Below, one piece after another: positions 15,734 to 23,525 of a stretch of DNA of 64,000 nt. The notes beneath the pieces were generated by a model. The model had not been told where the DNA came from, did no database searches, and saw only the letters and a program-made list of their open reading frames with translations. A program made the position numbers and the translations under genes. Origin of the DNA: Fimbriimonas ginsengisoli Gsoil 348. Its GTDB lineage: Bacteria; Armatimonadota; Fimbriimonadia; Fimbriimonadales; Fimbriimonadaceae. Every line of letters begins with the position of its first letter. The stretch's first letter is position 1. Location of the stretch: the NCBI GenBank assembly GCA_945881865.1, contig CAMCVK010000004.1:1-64000 (forward strand), in the 5' to 3' direction.

Positions 15734-16621
15734 ATGAACCCAACACTTCGGAGTGCTCTGACCTGGACGGTTTATCCAGGCGTGATGCTCATCAGCATTC
15801 TCATGTTCTATAGCCTAATCGCGCTTGGAATAAGCTCAACGATTAGTAGCTACCTCGCTGCGATTGTCTGCGGACTGGGCCTTATCACCGTCCTCGAGCT
15901 CGTCTTACCGTACCGAAAAGAATGGCTTCCAACTCGGCACGAGATCAAGACTGACCTCATCTTCATGGTGCTGGTGCAAGTTCTCTTGCCTTATCTTCTC
16001 ACCATTTTGTCGGTGGCCTTCCTCGGCGACTATGTGAAGAACATGGGCTGGAATATCCATGGCTGGTGGCCCCACAGCTACCCAATATGGATACAAATGC
16101 TAATCATGATGTTCACCGCCGACTTCTTTAGATATTGGCTGCACCGTGCCGCGCATACATGGGAACCGCTATGGAGGTTCCATGCTGTCCACCATTCCGT
16201 TCAAAAGCTCTACTGGATCAACGTTGGAAGATTTCACCCGATAGACAAAGCCCTCCAATTCATCTGCGATGTGCTTCCGTTTATTGTCCTAGGAGTCTCA
16301 AAAGAGGTCCTCGCGCTCTACTTCGTCGTGTATGCGGTCAAAGGCTTCTTCCAGCATAGTAACGTCGATACAAAACTTGGATGGCTAAACTTCATTATTA
16401 GTGGGCCCGAACTCCACAGGTGGCACCACTCAATGAAGGTCGAAGAATCTAACACGAATTACGGCAACAATGTAATCGTCTGGGATATTCTCTTCGGGAC
16501 ATACTTGCTCCCGAGGAACCAAGCGGTGGATGATCTTGGCCTGTACAATCGCGATTATCCCATGGACTTCGTCGATCAGATGAAGGCTCCCTTTGTTAAG
16601 GGCATTGATAAAGAGAAATGA
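15734..16621 (+). CDS. Membrane di-iron hydroxylase (fatty acid hydroxylase/sterol desaturase family)
   Basis: A 295-residue integral membrane protein with about five hydrophobic segments. It has the three His clusters of the family: HRAAH (137-141), HAVHH (150-154) and HRWHH (228-232). These hold two irons that activate oxygen to hydroxylate or desaturate a lipid substrate at the membrane; substrate unknown. AAAAGG precedes the ATG. It is the first gene of a three-gene operon, with the GH3 gene starting one base after its stop. Base composition is AT-richer than the flanking core genes, suggesting transfer. Confidence 0.88.
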   Translation: MNPTLRSALTWTVYPGVMLISILMFYSLIALGISSTISSYLAAIVCGLGLITVLELVLPYRKEWLPTRHEIKTDLIFMVLVQVLLPYLLTILSVAFLGDYVKNMGWNIHGWWPHSYPIWIQMLIMMFTADFFRYWLHRAAHTWEPLWRFHAVHHSVQKLYWINVGRFHPIDKALQFICDVLPFIVLGVSKEVLALYFVVYAVKGFFQHSNVDTKLGWLNFIISGPELHRWHHSMKVEESNTNYGNNVIVWDILFGTYLLPRNQAVDDLGLYNRDYPMDFVDQMKAPFVKGIDKEK

Positions 16622-16622
16622 G

Positions 16623-18296
16623 ATGCTCAGCAAGCGACTGTACTCTTCACCGCTTCTAACCCACCTGAAGATGAAGCTGTCTCAGCTTCGTGAGGTTAAG
16701 TCTTTCCTCGCAAGCTTAGACCGTCCAAAGCAGACGCAGGCAGCCGTGCTGAAGCGAATCTTAGCCCTTAACGAGACTTCTTCCTTTGGCAGGCAGCATG
16801 ACTTTTCATCCATAGCATCTGAGCGCGACTTTCGAGATCGAGTCCCTCTTCACAACTATGAAGATTTGAGGCCATATATTGAGAGGCAGATCGAAGGAGG
16901 GGCTGGAGAACGGAGTCCGAAACCGTTGCTATGCCTCCAAACAAGCGGAACTACTGGGAAGCCGAAACTAATTCCCGTATATCGGGAAACGCTGCGATCC
17001 TATCGGCGTTGCCAGTCAATCAGCTCATACGCGCAATATATATCCATCAAAGGCATCCTGTCAGGTTCTGTTCTTGCGATAGTGAGCCCGAGGGTTGAAG
17101 GCCGTCTTGAAAATGGAATGCCCTACGGCTCGATGTCGGGAGCGATTGCTCAAAGTCTCTCCAAGGCTGTTTCGTCGCGAGGAGTCCTGCCAGAAGCCAT
17201 CTTCGAAGTTCCCAATTACGAAGATCGCTATCGACTGATTGCCGCTCTTGCCCTGAGTGACGCAAATATTTCAGCTTTTGCCAGTGCCAATCCTTCTACT
17301 TTCATCAGACTAGGTGAGGTCATCTGGCGCCACTCGGAGAGCCTGCTTCGATTTATAGAAACCAATGACGTCGCGGCGTTAGGTCTACAGCTACCGCATA
17401 AAGAGAGCTCAGCCGTGCTGTCAGCTCACAAGCCGAGCCGTGCGCGAGCAGCCGAACTGAGGGAGTTGATACGAAGGCACGGCCGCCCAACTTTCTCCCA
17501 ATTGTGGCCTAACCTTAGGGGTGTTGCCACGTGGACGAATGGGAACTGCGCCTTGCTGATTCCCGCTCTTAAGAAGGAACTGTCGAGTGAAGTGTGCATA
17601 ACTGAGATGGGATATATGGCATCTGAGTTCTGGGGGACCATAACTATGGATCCGGGTCTCAATGGTGGCTCCCTTACGATTCAGGACAATTTTTATGAAT
17701 TCATCGAACCGCATGCATGGGATAGCGGCATTCGAGAAACTCACTTGGTCTCCGAAATAGAAGAGGGCAAGCAATACTACATCATCGTAACAACGCCCGA
17801 AGGACTCTATCGGTATTTCATAAACGATATCATTGAGGTTACGGGATCCTATAGAAGAACACCCACGATCAAATTCGTTCAAAAAGGAAAGGGCGTCACG
17901 AGTCTCACGGGGGAGAAGCTTTATGAAGGGCAAGTAATCCAGGCGGTGCAAGAAGCATGCCTGGGAAGCAAGATTAACATCGATCACTTTGTAATGCTCG
18001 CAGATCGCCAAGAAATGTCTTACATCCTGTATATCGAGTGTAGTTACGAGATTGATATTATTAACTTTGCTGAAGACGTGTATGCGCATCTTGGTAAATT
18101 CAATGTGGAATTTGGCGCCAAGCTCGAGAGCGGTCGAATCAGGAGCGCGAAAGTTCGGCGGGTAGCGCAGGGCACATTCGAGTCCCAGAAATTGATGGCA
18201 ATTAGCTTCGGACAAAGAGAGGGGCAGTTTAAGACTATTAAACTGCAATACCAGGACGAAGTGGCCTTCCCATTTCACGAGTACGTGTACGGATGA
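16623..18296 (+). CDS. GH3-family acyl-adenylating amido synthetase
   Basis: A 557-residue cytoplasmic enzyme of the GH3 auxin-responsive promoter family (ANL-related). It shows the ATP-binding loop LQTSGTTGKPKLIPV (from about residue 105), the family segment ATWTNGNCALL, the ITEMGYMASEFWG block that contacts the acyl group, and YRYFINDIIEV preceding the hinge. GH3 enzymes adenylate a carboxylic acid and transfer it to an amine, usually an amino acid. Here the acid could be the product of the hydroxylase. ATG 16623 lies two bases after the upstream stop, and the 3' end overlaps the next gene by ATGA. The substrate is not predictable by eye. Confidence 0.87.
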   Translation: MLSKRLYSSPLLTHLKMKLSQLREVKSFLASLDRPKQTQAAVLKRILALNETSSFGRQHDFSSIASERDFRDRVPLHNYEDLRPYIERQIEGGAGERSPKPLLCLQTSGTTGKPKLIPVYRETLRSYRRCQSISSYAQYISIKGILSGSVLAIVSPRVEGRLENGMPYGSMSGAIAQSLSKAVSSRGVLPEAIFEVPNYEDRYRLIAALALSDANISAFASANPSTFIRLGEVIWRHSESLLRFIETNDVAALGLQLPHKESSAVLSAHKPSRARAAELRELIRRHGRPTFSQLWPNLRGVATWTNGNCALLIPALKKELSSEVCITEMGYMASEFWGTITMDPGLNGGSLTIQDNFYEFIEPHAWDSGIRETHLVSEIEEGKQYYIIVTTPEGLYRYFINDIIEVTGSYRRTPTIKFVQKGKGVTSLTGEKLYEGQVIQAVQEACLGSKINIDHFVMLADRQEMSYILYIECSYEIDIINFAEDVYAHLGKFNVEFGAKLESGRIRSAKVRRVAQGTFESQKLMAISFGQREGQFKTIKLQYQDEVAFPFHEYVYG

Positions 18297-19381
18297 AATT
18301 AAAACAACTTGAGATTCGCAAATTGGAAATTCCGTTTCGGTTTTCATTCAAGCATTCTTCAGCAGAGCGCTCGGTTACAGAGGCAGTGATTGTCGTTGCC
18401 GAATCGGATGCCTTTGTCAAAGGATATGGAGAAGGTTGTCCGAGGGGATACGTGACGGGAGAAAGCATTGACTCTTGTTTGCGCTTCTTTGAACTGTGCC
18501 GTGATGAGCTACTGCAGATACAGGACGTTGAGTCATTAAGGAAGTGGGTTTCGATCCATAGTCAGCTTATCAATGCCAACCCAGCAGCTTGGTGCGCGAT
18601 AGAAACTGCGCTACTCGATCTTCTCGGAAAGACTGAAGGTCATTCTCTTGAGGCACTCCTCGGAATCTCTGAGATTTCGGGCGACTTTGCCTACACCGCA
18701 GTTCTTGGCGTATCGTCACCGAGAATCTTTGAAGCGCAGTGCGAACAGTATCATCGCCTTGGACTCACGGATTTCAAGGTTAAAGTGTGCGGTGAGTTAG
18801 AAAGCGATGTTTCCGCGATCGGAACTCTAACGAAACGGTTTCCTGCCTCTCGAATACGTATTGATGCCAACAACTTATGGGAAGAAGCTGATGCCGCGGC
18901 GAGCTACATTTTGTCGTTGGGTTCTAGCCCGTGGGCAGTAGAGGAGCCCCTTAAAGCGGCCGACTTTCCGTCGTTAAGAAAGGTTGCGAAGGCGCTGGGC
19001 TGCAAAATTGTCCTCGACGAAAGCTTTCTCGGCCTTCAGACGTTTGATCAAATTCAGGATGATCTAGATATTTGGGTTCCAAATATTCGCATCTCCAAAA
19101 TGGGTGGATTATTGAGATCTCTAGCCGTTGCCGAGAAATGCAAGCAGCTGGACCTGAATTTCATTATCGGAGCGCAAGTTGGTGAAACAAGCATTCTGAC
19201 TCGCATGGCGCTTTCTTTGGCAAGTCACTATCGTGACAGCGTGATAGCGCAGGAAGGTGCGTTTGGTACCTATCTCTTGGCTAGCGATGTAACGGATGCT
19301 CCCATCATGTTTGGGGCAGGTGGATTCCTGAGAGCGAACTTTGTTGGACTTCCTGGCTTAGGGTTTGATGTTAATCTCTGA
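18293..19381 (+). CDS. Enolase-superfamily enzyme (muconate-lactonizing/dipeptide-epimerase subgroup)
   Basis: A 362-residue enzyme: an alpha+beta capping domain (about 1-125), then a TIM barrel. Catalytic residues of the MLE subgroup are visible: Lys162 and Lys164 (FKVKV), Asp191 (RIDANN), Glu217/218 (VEEPL), Asp242 (VLDES) and Lys269 (ISKMGG). Such enzymes remove a proton next to a carboxylate, as in epimerisation of amino-acid or dipeptide stereocentres, or dehydration. In this operon it could epimerise the amino-acid part of a GH3 product; that is inference. Its ATG overlaps the GH3 stop. Confidence 0.85.
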   Translation: MKLKQLEIRKLEIPFRFSFKHSSAERSVTEAVIVVAESDAFVKGYGEGCPRGYVTGESIDSCLRFFELCRDELLQIQDVESLRKWVSIHSQLINANPAAWCAIETALLDLLGKTEGHSLEALLGISEISGDFAYTAVLGVSSPRIFEAQCEQYHRLGLTDFKVKVCGELESDVSAIGTLTKRFPASRIRIDANNLWEEADAAASYILSLGSSPWAVEEPLKAADFPSLRKVAKALGCKIVLDESFLGLQTFDQIQDDLDIWVPNIRISKMGGLLRSLAVAEKCKQLDLNFIIGAQVGETSILTRMALSLASHYRDSVIAQEGAFGTYLLASDVTDAPIMFGAGGFLRANFVGLPGLGFDVNL

Positions 19382-19430
19382 GGTTCACACGGTCGGACCA
19401 TGCCTATGGAACAACGCTCGGTTAACGGCT

Positions 19431-19540
19431 GGGTGGCACGGGTGAGGCCGGAGGTTAGTACCGGCATCACCCGTGTTTAGCTTGGCTCGATGGGCACTGG
19501 TCACCGAGGCACAATCATCCACGCTGACCAGTGGCACCCG
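19431..19540. repeat. Paired-hairpin intergenic repeat, copy 3
   Basis: It begins GGGTGGCACGGGTGAGGCCG and ends GACCAGTGGCACCCG. Both stems are intact (CACGGGTGA/TCACCCGTG and CACTGGTCA/TGACCAGTG). It starts 50 bp after the enolase-type gene. Confidence 0.8.
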
Positions 19541-19556
19541 GATTTCAGGATTTGGT

Positions 19557-19665
19557 GGGTGGCACGGGTGAGGGCGGAGGTTAGTACCGGCATCACCCGT
19601 GTTCGGTGTGCAACAGAGAGCACGGGTCGCCGAGGAACCAGCCTCCCCGGTGACCCGTGGCACCC
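19557..19665. repeat. Paired-hairpin repeat, copy 4, with compensatory stem changes
   Basis: The first stem is as in the other copies. The second reads CACGGGTCGCCG and CGGTGACCCGTG, so T-A in the usual stem is replaced by G-C with both partners changed. Pairing is kept while sequence differs, which argues that the hairpin matters. Confidence 0.8.
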
Positions 19666-19738
19666 ACACTTCCAAAATTGGAGGTCACGAGTCTGGAGAG
19701 CCCGTCAGGCTCACCTGACCTAACGTAAACTCAGTTGC

Positions 19739-19981
19739 ATGTCGGCTATTCAAAATTTCTTCCTCAAGATTCTGCCGAAGGCGATGGGCGAAGACATGCG
19801 TCGGGATTCGATGCGCTGGATCGTGAAGTGCCAATGTGGATTCGGCCGGTCTATTTGGGAAATGGGCGGCATCCGGTGGAAGGCGTCTGGCGACCGCAAG
19901 ACTCTTCTGAAATGTCCGGAGTGTGGCGAAAGGAGCTTACACTCGGTCGTTTATGTGCCGGATTCCAAGGTGAGTACGTAG
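19739..19981 (+). CDS. Small zinc-ribbon protein
   Basis: An 80-residue protein with two Cys pairs, CQC (about residues 31-33) and CPEC (about 59-62), separated by a beta-like segment; this is a zinc-ribbon fold. Its role is unknown; similar short proteins bind nucleic acid or act as scaffolds. A -10-like TAAACT (19726-19731) sits seven bases before the ATG with no ribosome binding site between, suggesting a leaderless message. It is flanked by repeat copies 4 and 5, and its end runs almost into copy 5. Confidence 0.6.
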   Translation: MSAIQNFFLKILPKAMGEDMRRDSMRWIVKCQCGFGRSIWEMGGIRWKASGDRKTLLKCPECGERSLHSVVYVPDSKVST

Positions 19982-20005
19982 CCAAAAGGACAGCTCCGCG
20001 CGGCT

Positions 20006-20115
20006 GGGTGGCACGGGTGAGGCGGGAGGTTTTTTCCGGTATCACCCGTGTTCGGCGTGGGTCGGCCAGCACTGGTCACCGAGGCAGAAGAATCCTCCGC
20101 TGACCAGTGGCACCT
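20006..20115. repeat. Paired-hairpin intergenic repeat, copy 5
   Basis: GGGTGGCACGGGTGAGGCGG to TGACCAGTGGCACC, with both stems intact. It lies between the zinc-ribbon gene and the HEAT-repeat gene. Confidence 0.8.
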
Positions 20116-20213
20116 ACGCGTCGTGGGTGCCACTGGTGAAAAACAATACCGAGGCTATCCCGAAGTCTCTTTGCAACGCAACGCAAAACATGTCTTCCGC
20201 GTAAAATCAGCAA

Positions 20214-21548
20214 ATGGTTTTTGCGTTAGCGATCGCGGTAATAGGGGGCTTTCAAACCGGATTTCCTGTGGGATCCTATAAGCCCGACGTCTCGAAGGCA
20301 CCCGTCAAAACGCGGGACCTACTCCAAGGCTACTTTGGCCGGGCACTTCTCGTCGTGCGGCCCAACGGCGAATTCGAGCTATCCGGAATTGAACAGGAGG
20401 GTTACTGGCGCAAGGCCGGTGACAAGTTCGTCTTTGTCTACGACGGGTTCCTCAGCATTCAGTCAAGCGAACCGTCGGAGGTTCTTCGGAAAGCATGGCC
20501 GAAAAACCACGTAGAGGGGATGATTCTGCGAAAGGGTGCCGACGGCACGTTGACCCTCAGCGACTTCGGTCCGGTTCCAGGGCCTGTAATATTTCGGCCG
20601 ATGCCGCGACGCACGATCGCCCAGTTGATCGTAGCAAGCAACCCTCCCGAAGGCGCGGTCCAGCTTTCGGCTGCGGCCGGGGAAGCCTGGAGCTCATTGA
20701 AAGACCGGATCGAGGCCGAGTGGCCCGAGGTGCTGCGCTTCATCAACGATCCGAAGCGAAGCGTACCGGACAGAGGATGGGCCGCCATCCTGCTTCAAGG
20801 TCTCAAGGGTCCGAAGGGGATTGAGGCAACCGCTCGACTGATCTTCGATCTCAAGCCTACCAACGTGAAGAACCGAGATCAAAGCCTCCGAGGCACTCTG
20901 GCGCGTGTGGTCGCCCAGCACCCGACTGAGAATGCGGCGGATCTACTGATTGAGGCCCAGAGACGGGGCCTATTGAGACCCGCCGACGTTGCCCCGGCCC
21001 TGCGACAACTGAACCGGAAGACTGACATTCCGGTGCTGCTCCCATGGCTAACCTCGAAGAGGGAGTACGACAAGAGCGAGACGCTCGAAGCGTTGACCAT
21101 CCTCGAGGCAGAAGAAGCACTTTCCATAGCCCGAACGTTAACCATCGACCCGGCAGAGGGTGTGCAGCTGGCCGCATACGGACTTATCGCGAGAACGACA
21201 CCCGACCCTATAGAGCGCAAGGAGGCAATTTCGAAGTTGGCGAAGTGGATCAAGAGTTCAGAATTCCTCCTGCCCTTTGCCGCTGTCGACGCCCTTTGCC
21301 GCTCGAAAGCACCGGAGGCCCTACCGCACTTGGTGGCGATTCTCGGTTCAGAGATGCCGGCCGTGAACCGCCGAAACACCGCCATGGCTCTTGGGAAGCT
21401 CGGCGACATTCGCGCGGTTCCCGCTCTGATCGAGGCCAAGTCGCGTCCCTCGGATGATCTAGATACGTGGGCCGAGGAGTCTCGGGTTAGGAGAGCAGTG
21501 GCGGAAGCGTTGGTGCAGCTCGGCAATTTAAAGCACTCAGGCGACTGA
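20214..21548 (+). CDS. HEAT-repeat protein with possible export signal
   Basis: A 444-residue protein. It opens with a hydrophobic stretch (MVFALAIAVIGGF) that could be a short signal. Residues about 30-130 look like a beta domain (YFGRALLVVRPNGEF). From about 190 on there are helical pairs of HEAT/armadillo type (GWAAILLQGLKGPKGIEATA, then SEMPAVNRRNTAMALGKLGD), ending in a final repeat AVPALIEA. HEAT solenoids bind other proteins; no catalytic motif is seen. A -10-like TAAAAT (20202-20207) is six bases before the ATG without a ribosome binding site. Confidence 0.7.
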   Translation: MVFALAIAVIGGFQTGFPVGSYKPDVSKAPVKTRDLLQGYFGRALLVVRPNGEFELSGIEQEGYWRKAGDKFVFVYDGFLSIQSSEPSEVLRKAWPKNHVEGMILRKGADGTLTLSDFGPVPGPVIFRPMPRRTIAQLIVASNPPEGAVQLSAAAGEAWSSLKDRIEAEWPEVLRFINDPKRSVPDRGWAAILLQGLKGPKGIEATARLIFDLKPTNVKNRDQSLRGTLARVVAQHPTENAADLLIEAQRRGLLRPADVAPALRQLNRKTDIPVLLPWLTSKREYDKSETLEALTILEAEEALSIARTLTIDPAEGVQLAAYGLIARTTPDPIERKEAISKLAKWIKSSEFLLPFAAVDALCRSKAPEALPHLVAILGSEMPAVNRRNTAMALGKLGDIRAVPALIEAKSRPSDDLDTWAEESRVRRAVAEALVQLGNLKHSGD

Positions 21549-21623
21549 ACGTGACTCGGCCTTGAGAAATATATGTGAGATCAGAATATTTGGGCCCTCG
21601 TCCGATTCCGCCCACTAGTCATA

Positions 21624-21731
21624 GGTGGTACGGGTGAGGCCGGAGGTTTTTTCCGGCATCACCCGTGTTCTCCGTGGGTCCATAAGCACTGTTCACCGAG
21701 GCACGAGCATCCTCGCTGACCAGTGCCACCC
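21624..21731. repeat. Paired-hairpin intergenic repeat, copy 6
   Basis: It runs from GGTGGTACGGGTGAGGCCGG to CAGTGCCACCC. The second stem has decayed on its left arm (CACTGTTCA) while the right arm remains TGACCAGTG. It lies 28 bp before the VanZ gene. Confidence 0.75.
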
Positions 21732-21758
21732 TCCCTTTCCGGCGGCGCATAATCAACG

Positions 21759-22346
21759 ATGATGCCTTCAGGTTTTGGCAAGAACACATTCCGGTCGGTG
21801 AAGCAGAAGTGCGCGGATGGGTTTCGGGCCCTAGACCCAAAGCTAAAGATTCTAGCCGGGGCCGCAATCGTCTGGGGGCTGCTCATTTGGGCCACGTCCG
21901 GAACGGTCGTCACCGTCCCGCAACTGGCCACCGCCGTCACGTCGGTGCTGCCCATCGAGCGGGCGCAGTTTCTGGCATTCTGGGAGCGGAGTTGGTGGCT
22001 CTTCGTCAAAGGGTGGCATGCGACGGAGTTCGGACTTCTGTACGCAGTAATGCACACGGTCATCCGCCGATTCAAGGTCCGATTCAACCCGGCTTTCGGG
22101 CTCGCGCTGACGTGGGCGTTCCTCGATGAGTACCACCAAACGTTTGTGAAGTTTCGCGGTGGGCAGCTCAGCGACGTCGTGATCGACGCGATTGGCATCA
22201 CCGTCGCGTGCCTTCTTATCCACTGGCGCAAGGACGGAAAGAAGATTCCGCCACTCCGCGTGATCGCCCTCATCGGGCTCGCGATCACGCTCATCGGAGC
22301 GATCGCCCTGAATCCGTTTGGGAAATTCCCGACGCCGGTCCAATAG
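21759..22346 (+). CDS. VanZ-family membrane protein
   Basis: A 195-residue protein with four predicted membrane helices. The VanZ signature is present: KGWHATEFGLLYAV before the second helix, then LDEYHQTFVKFRGGQLSDVVIDAIG. VanZ proteins give low-level teicoplanin resistance in some Gram-positives, but in most genomes the role is unknown. A -10-like CATAAT (21748-21753) lies five bases before the first ATG; ATG 21762 is an equal candidate. The gene stands alone, with the Fic gene 63 bp downstream under its own palindromes. Confidence 0.82.
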   Translation: MMPSGFGKNTFRSVKQKCADGFRALDPKLKILAGAAIVWGLLIWATSGTVVTVPQLATAVTSVLPIERAQFLAFWERSWWLFVKGWHATEFGLLYAVMHTVIRRFKVRFNPAFGLALTWAFLDEYHQTFVKFRGGQLSDVVIDAIGITVACLLIHWRKDGKKIPPLRVIALIGLAITLIGAIALNPFGKFPTPVQ

Positions 22347-22348
22347 AG

Positions 22349-22422
22349 TGATCGATAGAATACGGTTCTATCGATCATAAAACTGGGCTAAACTGATCGA
22401 TAGAACGGGATGCAATCGATCA
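22349..22422. promoter_or_regulatory. Palindromic boxes at the start of the Fic gene
   Basis: TGATCGATAGAA (22349-22360) and its exact reverse complement (22366-22377) form a 12-bp palindrome with a 5-bp spacer. TGATCGATAGAA occurs again at 22394-22405, followed by a half partner TCGATCA at 22416-22422 inside the Fic start. A -10-like TAAACT lies between the two boxes (22388-22393). A dimeric regulator, perhaps the Fic protein's own wHTH, could bind here. Confidence 0.65.
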
Positions 22423-23522
22423 TGGCCTGGAACTGGGAGCTAGCGGAGTGGCCGAACTTTGCGTGGGATGCCGCCGAATTGGCTCCGCTAGAACAACGGT
22501 TCCTCCTCGGCTCGGGCGAGCTAGCCGGCGTCTTTAAGCATCTCGAGGCCAGCGACCAGGACGAACTGGTGATGGAATCTCTGAGTAATGAGGCAATGAC
22601 CACGTCCGAAATCGAAGGGGAAACGCTGGACCGGGCAAGCGTGCAGTCGTCCATCAAGCGGCAGCTCGGCATCGCAACCGAACCGCGACGCGTTCCTCCC
22701 GCCGAGCAAGGGATCGCGGAAATCATGGTCGACGCCTACCGCAGCTATGCCAATCCACTGCATCACGAAACGCTTTTTTCGTGGCACCGCTCTTTGATGG
22801 CCGGGCGTACGGACCTATCCGAAATTGGCCAGTATCGAACCACCGAAGAACCCATGCAAATTGTCTCGGCGGGACGCTTCCCGGATTCTCCGACCGTTCA
22901 TTTCGAGGCACCACCTTCAAACCGGGTGGCAGACGAGATGAACACTTTTTTGGCGTGGTTCAACGCGGCAAGCCCGCTCCCCGCCCTGACCCGAGCCGGC
23001 ATTGCGCACCTGTATTTCGAGAGCATCCACCCCTTTGCCGATGGAAATGGTCGTCTGGGCAGAGCTATCTCAGAAAAAGCGATCGCGCAGAATCTCGGCC
23101 GCCCAACCTACTCCTCTTTGGCATCCGTCATTCTAAGCCGCCGCAGAGCCTACTATGACTCCCTTGAGCGGGCCAGCCGCATAATGGAAGTCACCGAATG
23201 GCTATTGTGGTTCGGCGATGCCGCCCTGGAAGCCCAGCGGAACACGACCAATATGGTGGAGTTCATCCTCGCCAAAACGCAGCTGTTCGATCGGTTACGC
23301 GGGCAGCTGAACCCTCGGCAGGAAAAGGCCCTGCGCCGAATGTTTCAGGAGGGTCCGGACGGCTTTAAGGGCGGGCTGAGCGCGGGAAACTATTCGAAGA
23401 TCACCGGCGCGCCGCCCGCCACCACCACCCGCGATCTTTCGGATCTGGTGGAAAAAGGAGCCCTGAGCCGAGTCGGTGAGAATCGCCACACGCGCTACTA
23501 CCTGAACCAAAACGCCCCGTAG
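22410..23522 (+). CDS. Fic-family AMP transferase with DUF4172 and wHTH
   Basis: A 370-residue protein. The N-terminal segment (WNWELAEWPNFAWD) is of DUF4172 type. An inhibitory helix motif TSEIEG lies at 65-70, matching [ST]xxxE[GN], which blocks ATP in self-inhibited Fic proteins. The catalytic loop HPFADGNGRLGR is complete at 207-218. The C-terminal 70 residues look like a winged helix (KITGAPPATTTRDLSDLVEKGALSRVG is spread over the recognition area). It likely AMPylates a host protein when the inhibitory Glu is displaced; the target is unknown. It converges on the LacI gene with a 3-bp gap. Confidence 0.9.
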   Translation: MQSIMAWNWELAEWPNFAWDAAELAPLEQRFLLGSGELAGVFKHLEASDQDELVMESLSNEAMTTSEIEGETLDRASVQSSIKRQLGIATEPRRVPPAEQGIAEIMVDAYRSYANPLHHETLFSWHRSLMAGRTDLSEIGQYRTTEEPMQIVSAGRFPDSPTVHFEAPPSNRVADEMNTFLAWFNAASPLPALTRAGIAHLYFESIHPFADGNGRLGRAISEKAIAQNLGRPTYSSLASVILSRRRAYYDSLERASRIMEVTEWLLWFGDAALEAQRNTTNMVEFILAKTQLFDRLRGQLNPRQEKALRRMFQEGPDGFKGGLSAGNYSKITGAPPATTTRDLSDLVEKGALSRVGENRHTRYYLNQNAP

Positions 23523-23525
23523 CCG

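Noticed and set aside
19385-19723. Open frames on both strands across 19.4-19.7 kb
   Set aside because: They lie wholly inside two copies of the paired-hairpin repeat and translate the repeat; composition is not protein-like.
15251-21731. CRISPR array
   Set aside because: The repeats are about 110 bp, palindromic, scattered between genes and without regular spacers; no cas genes are present.
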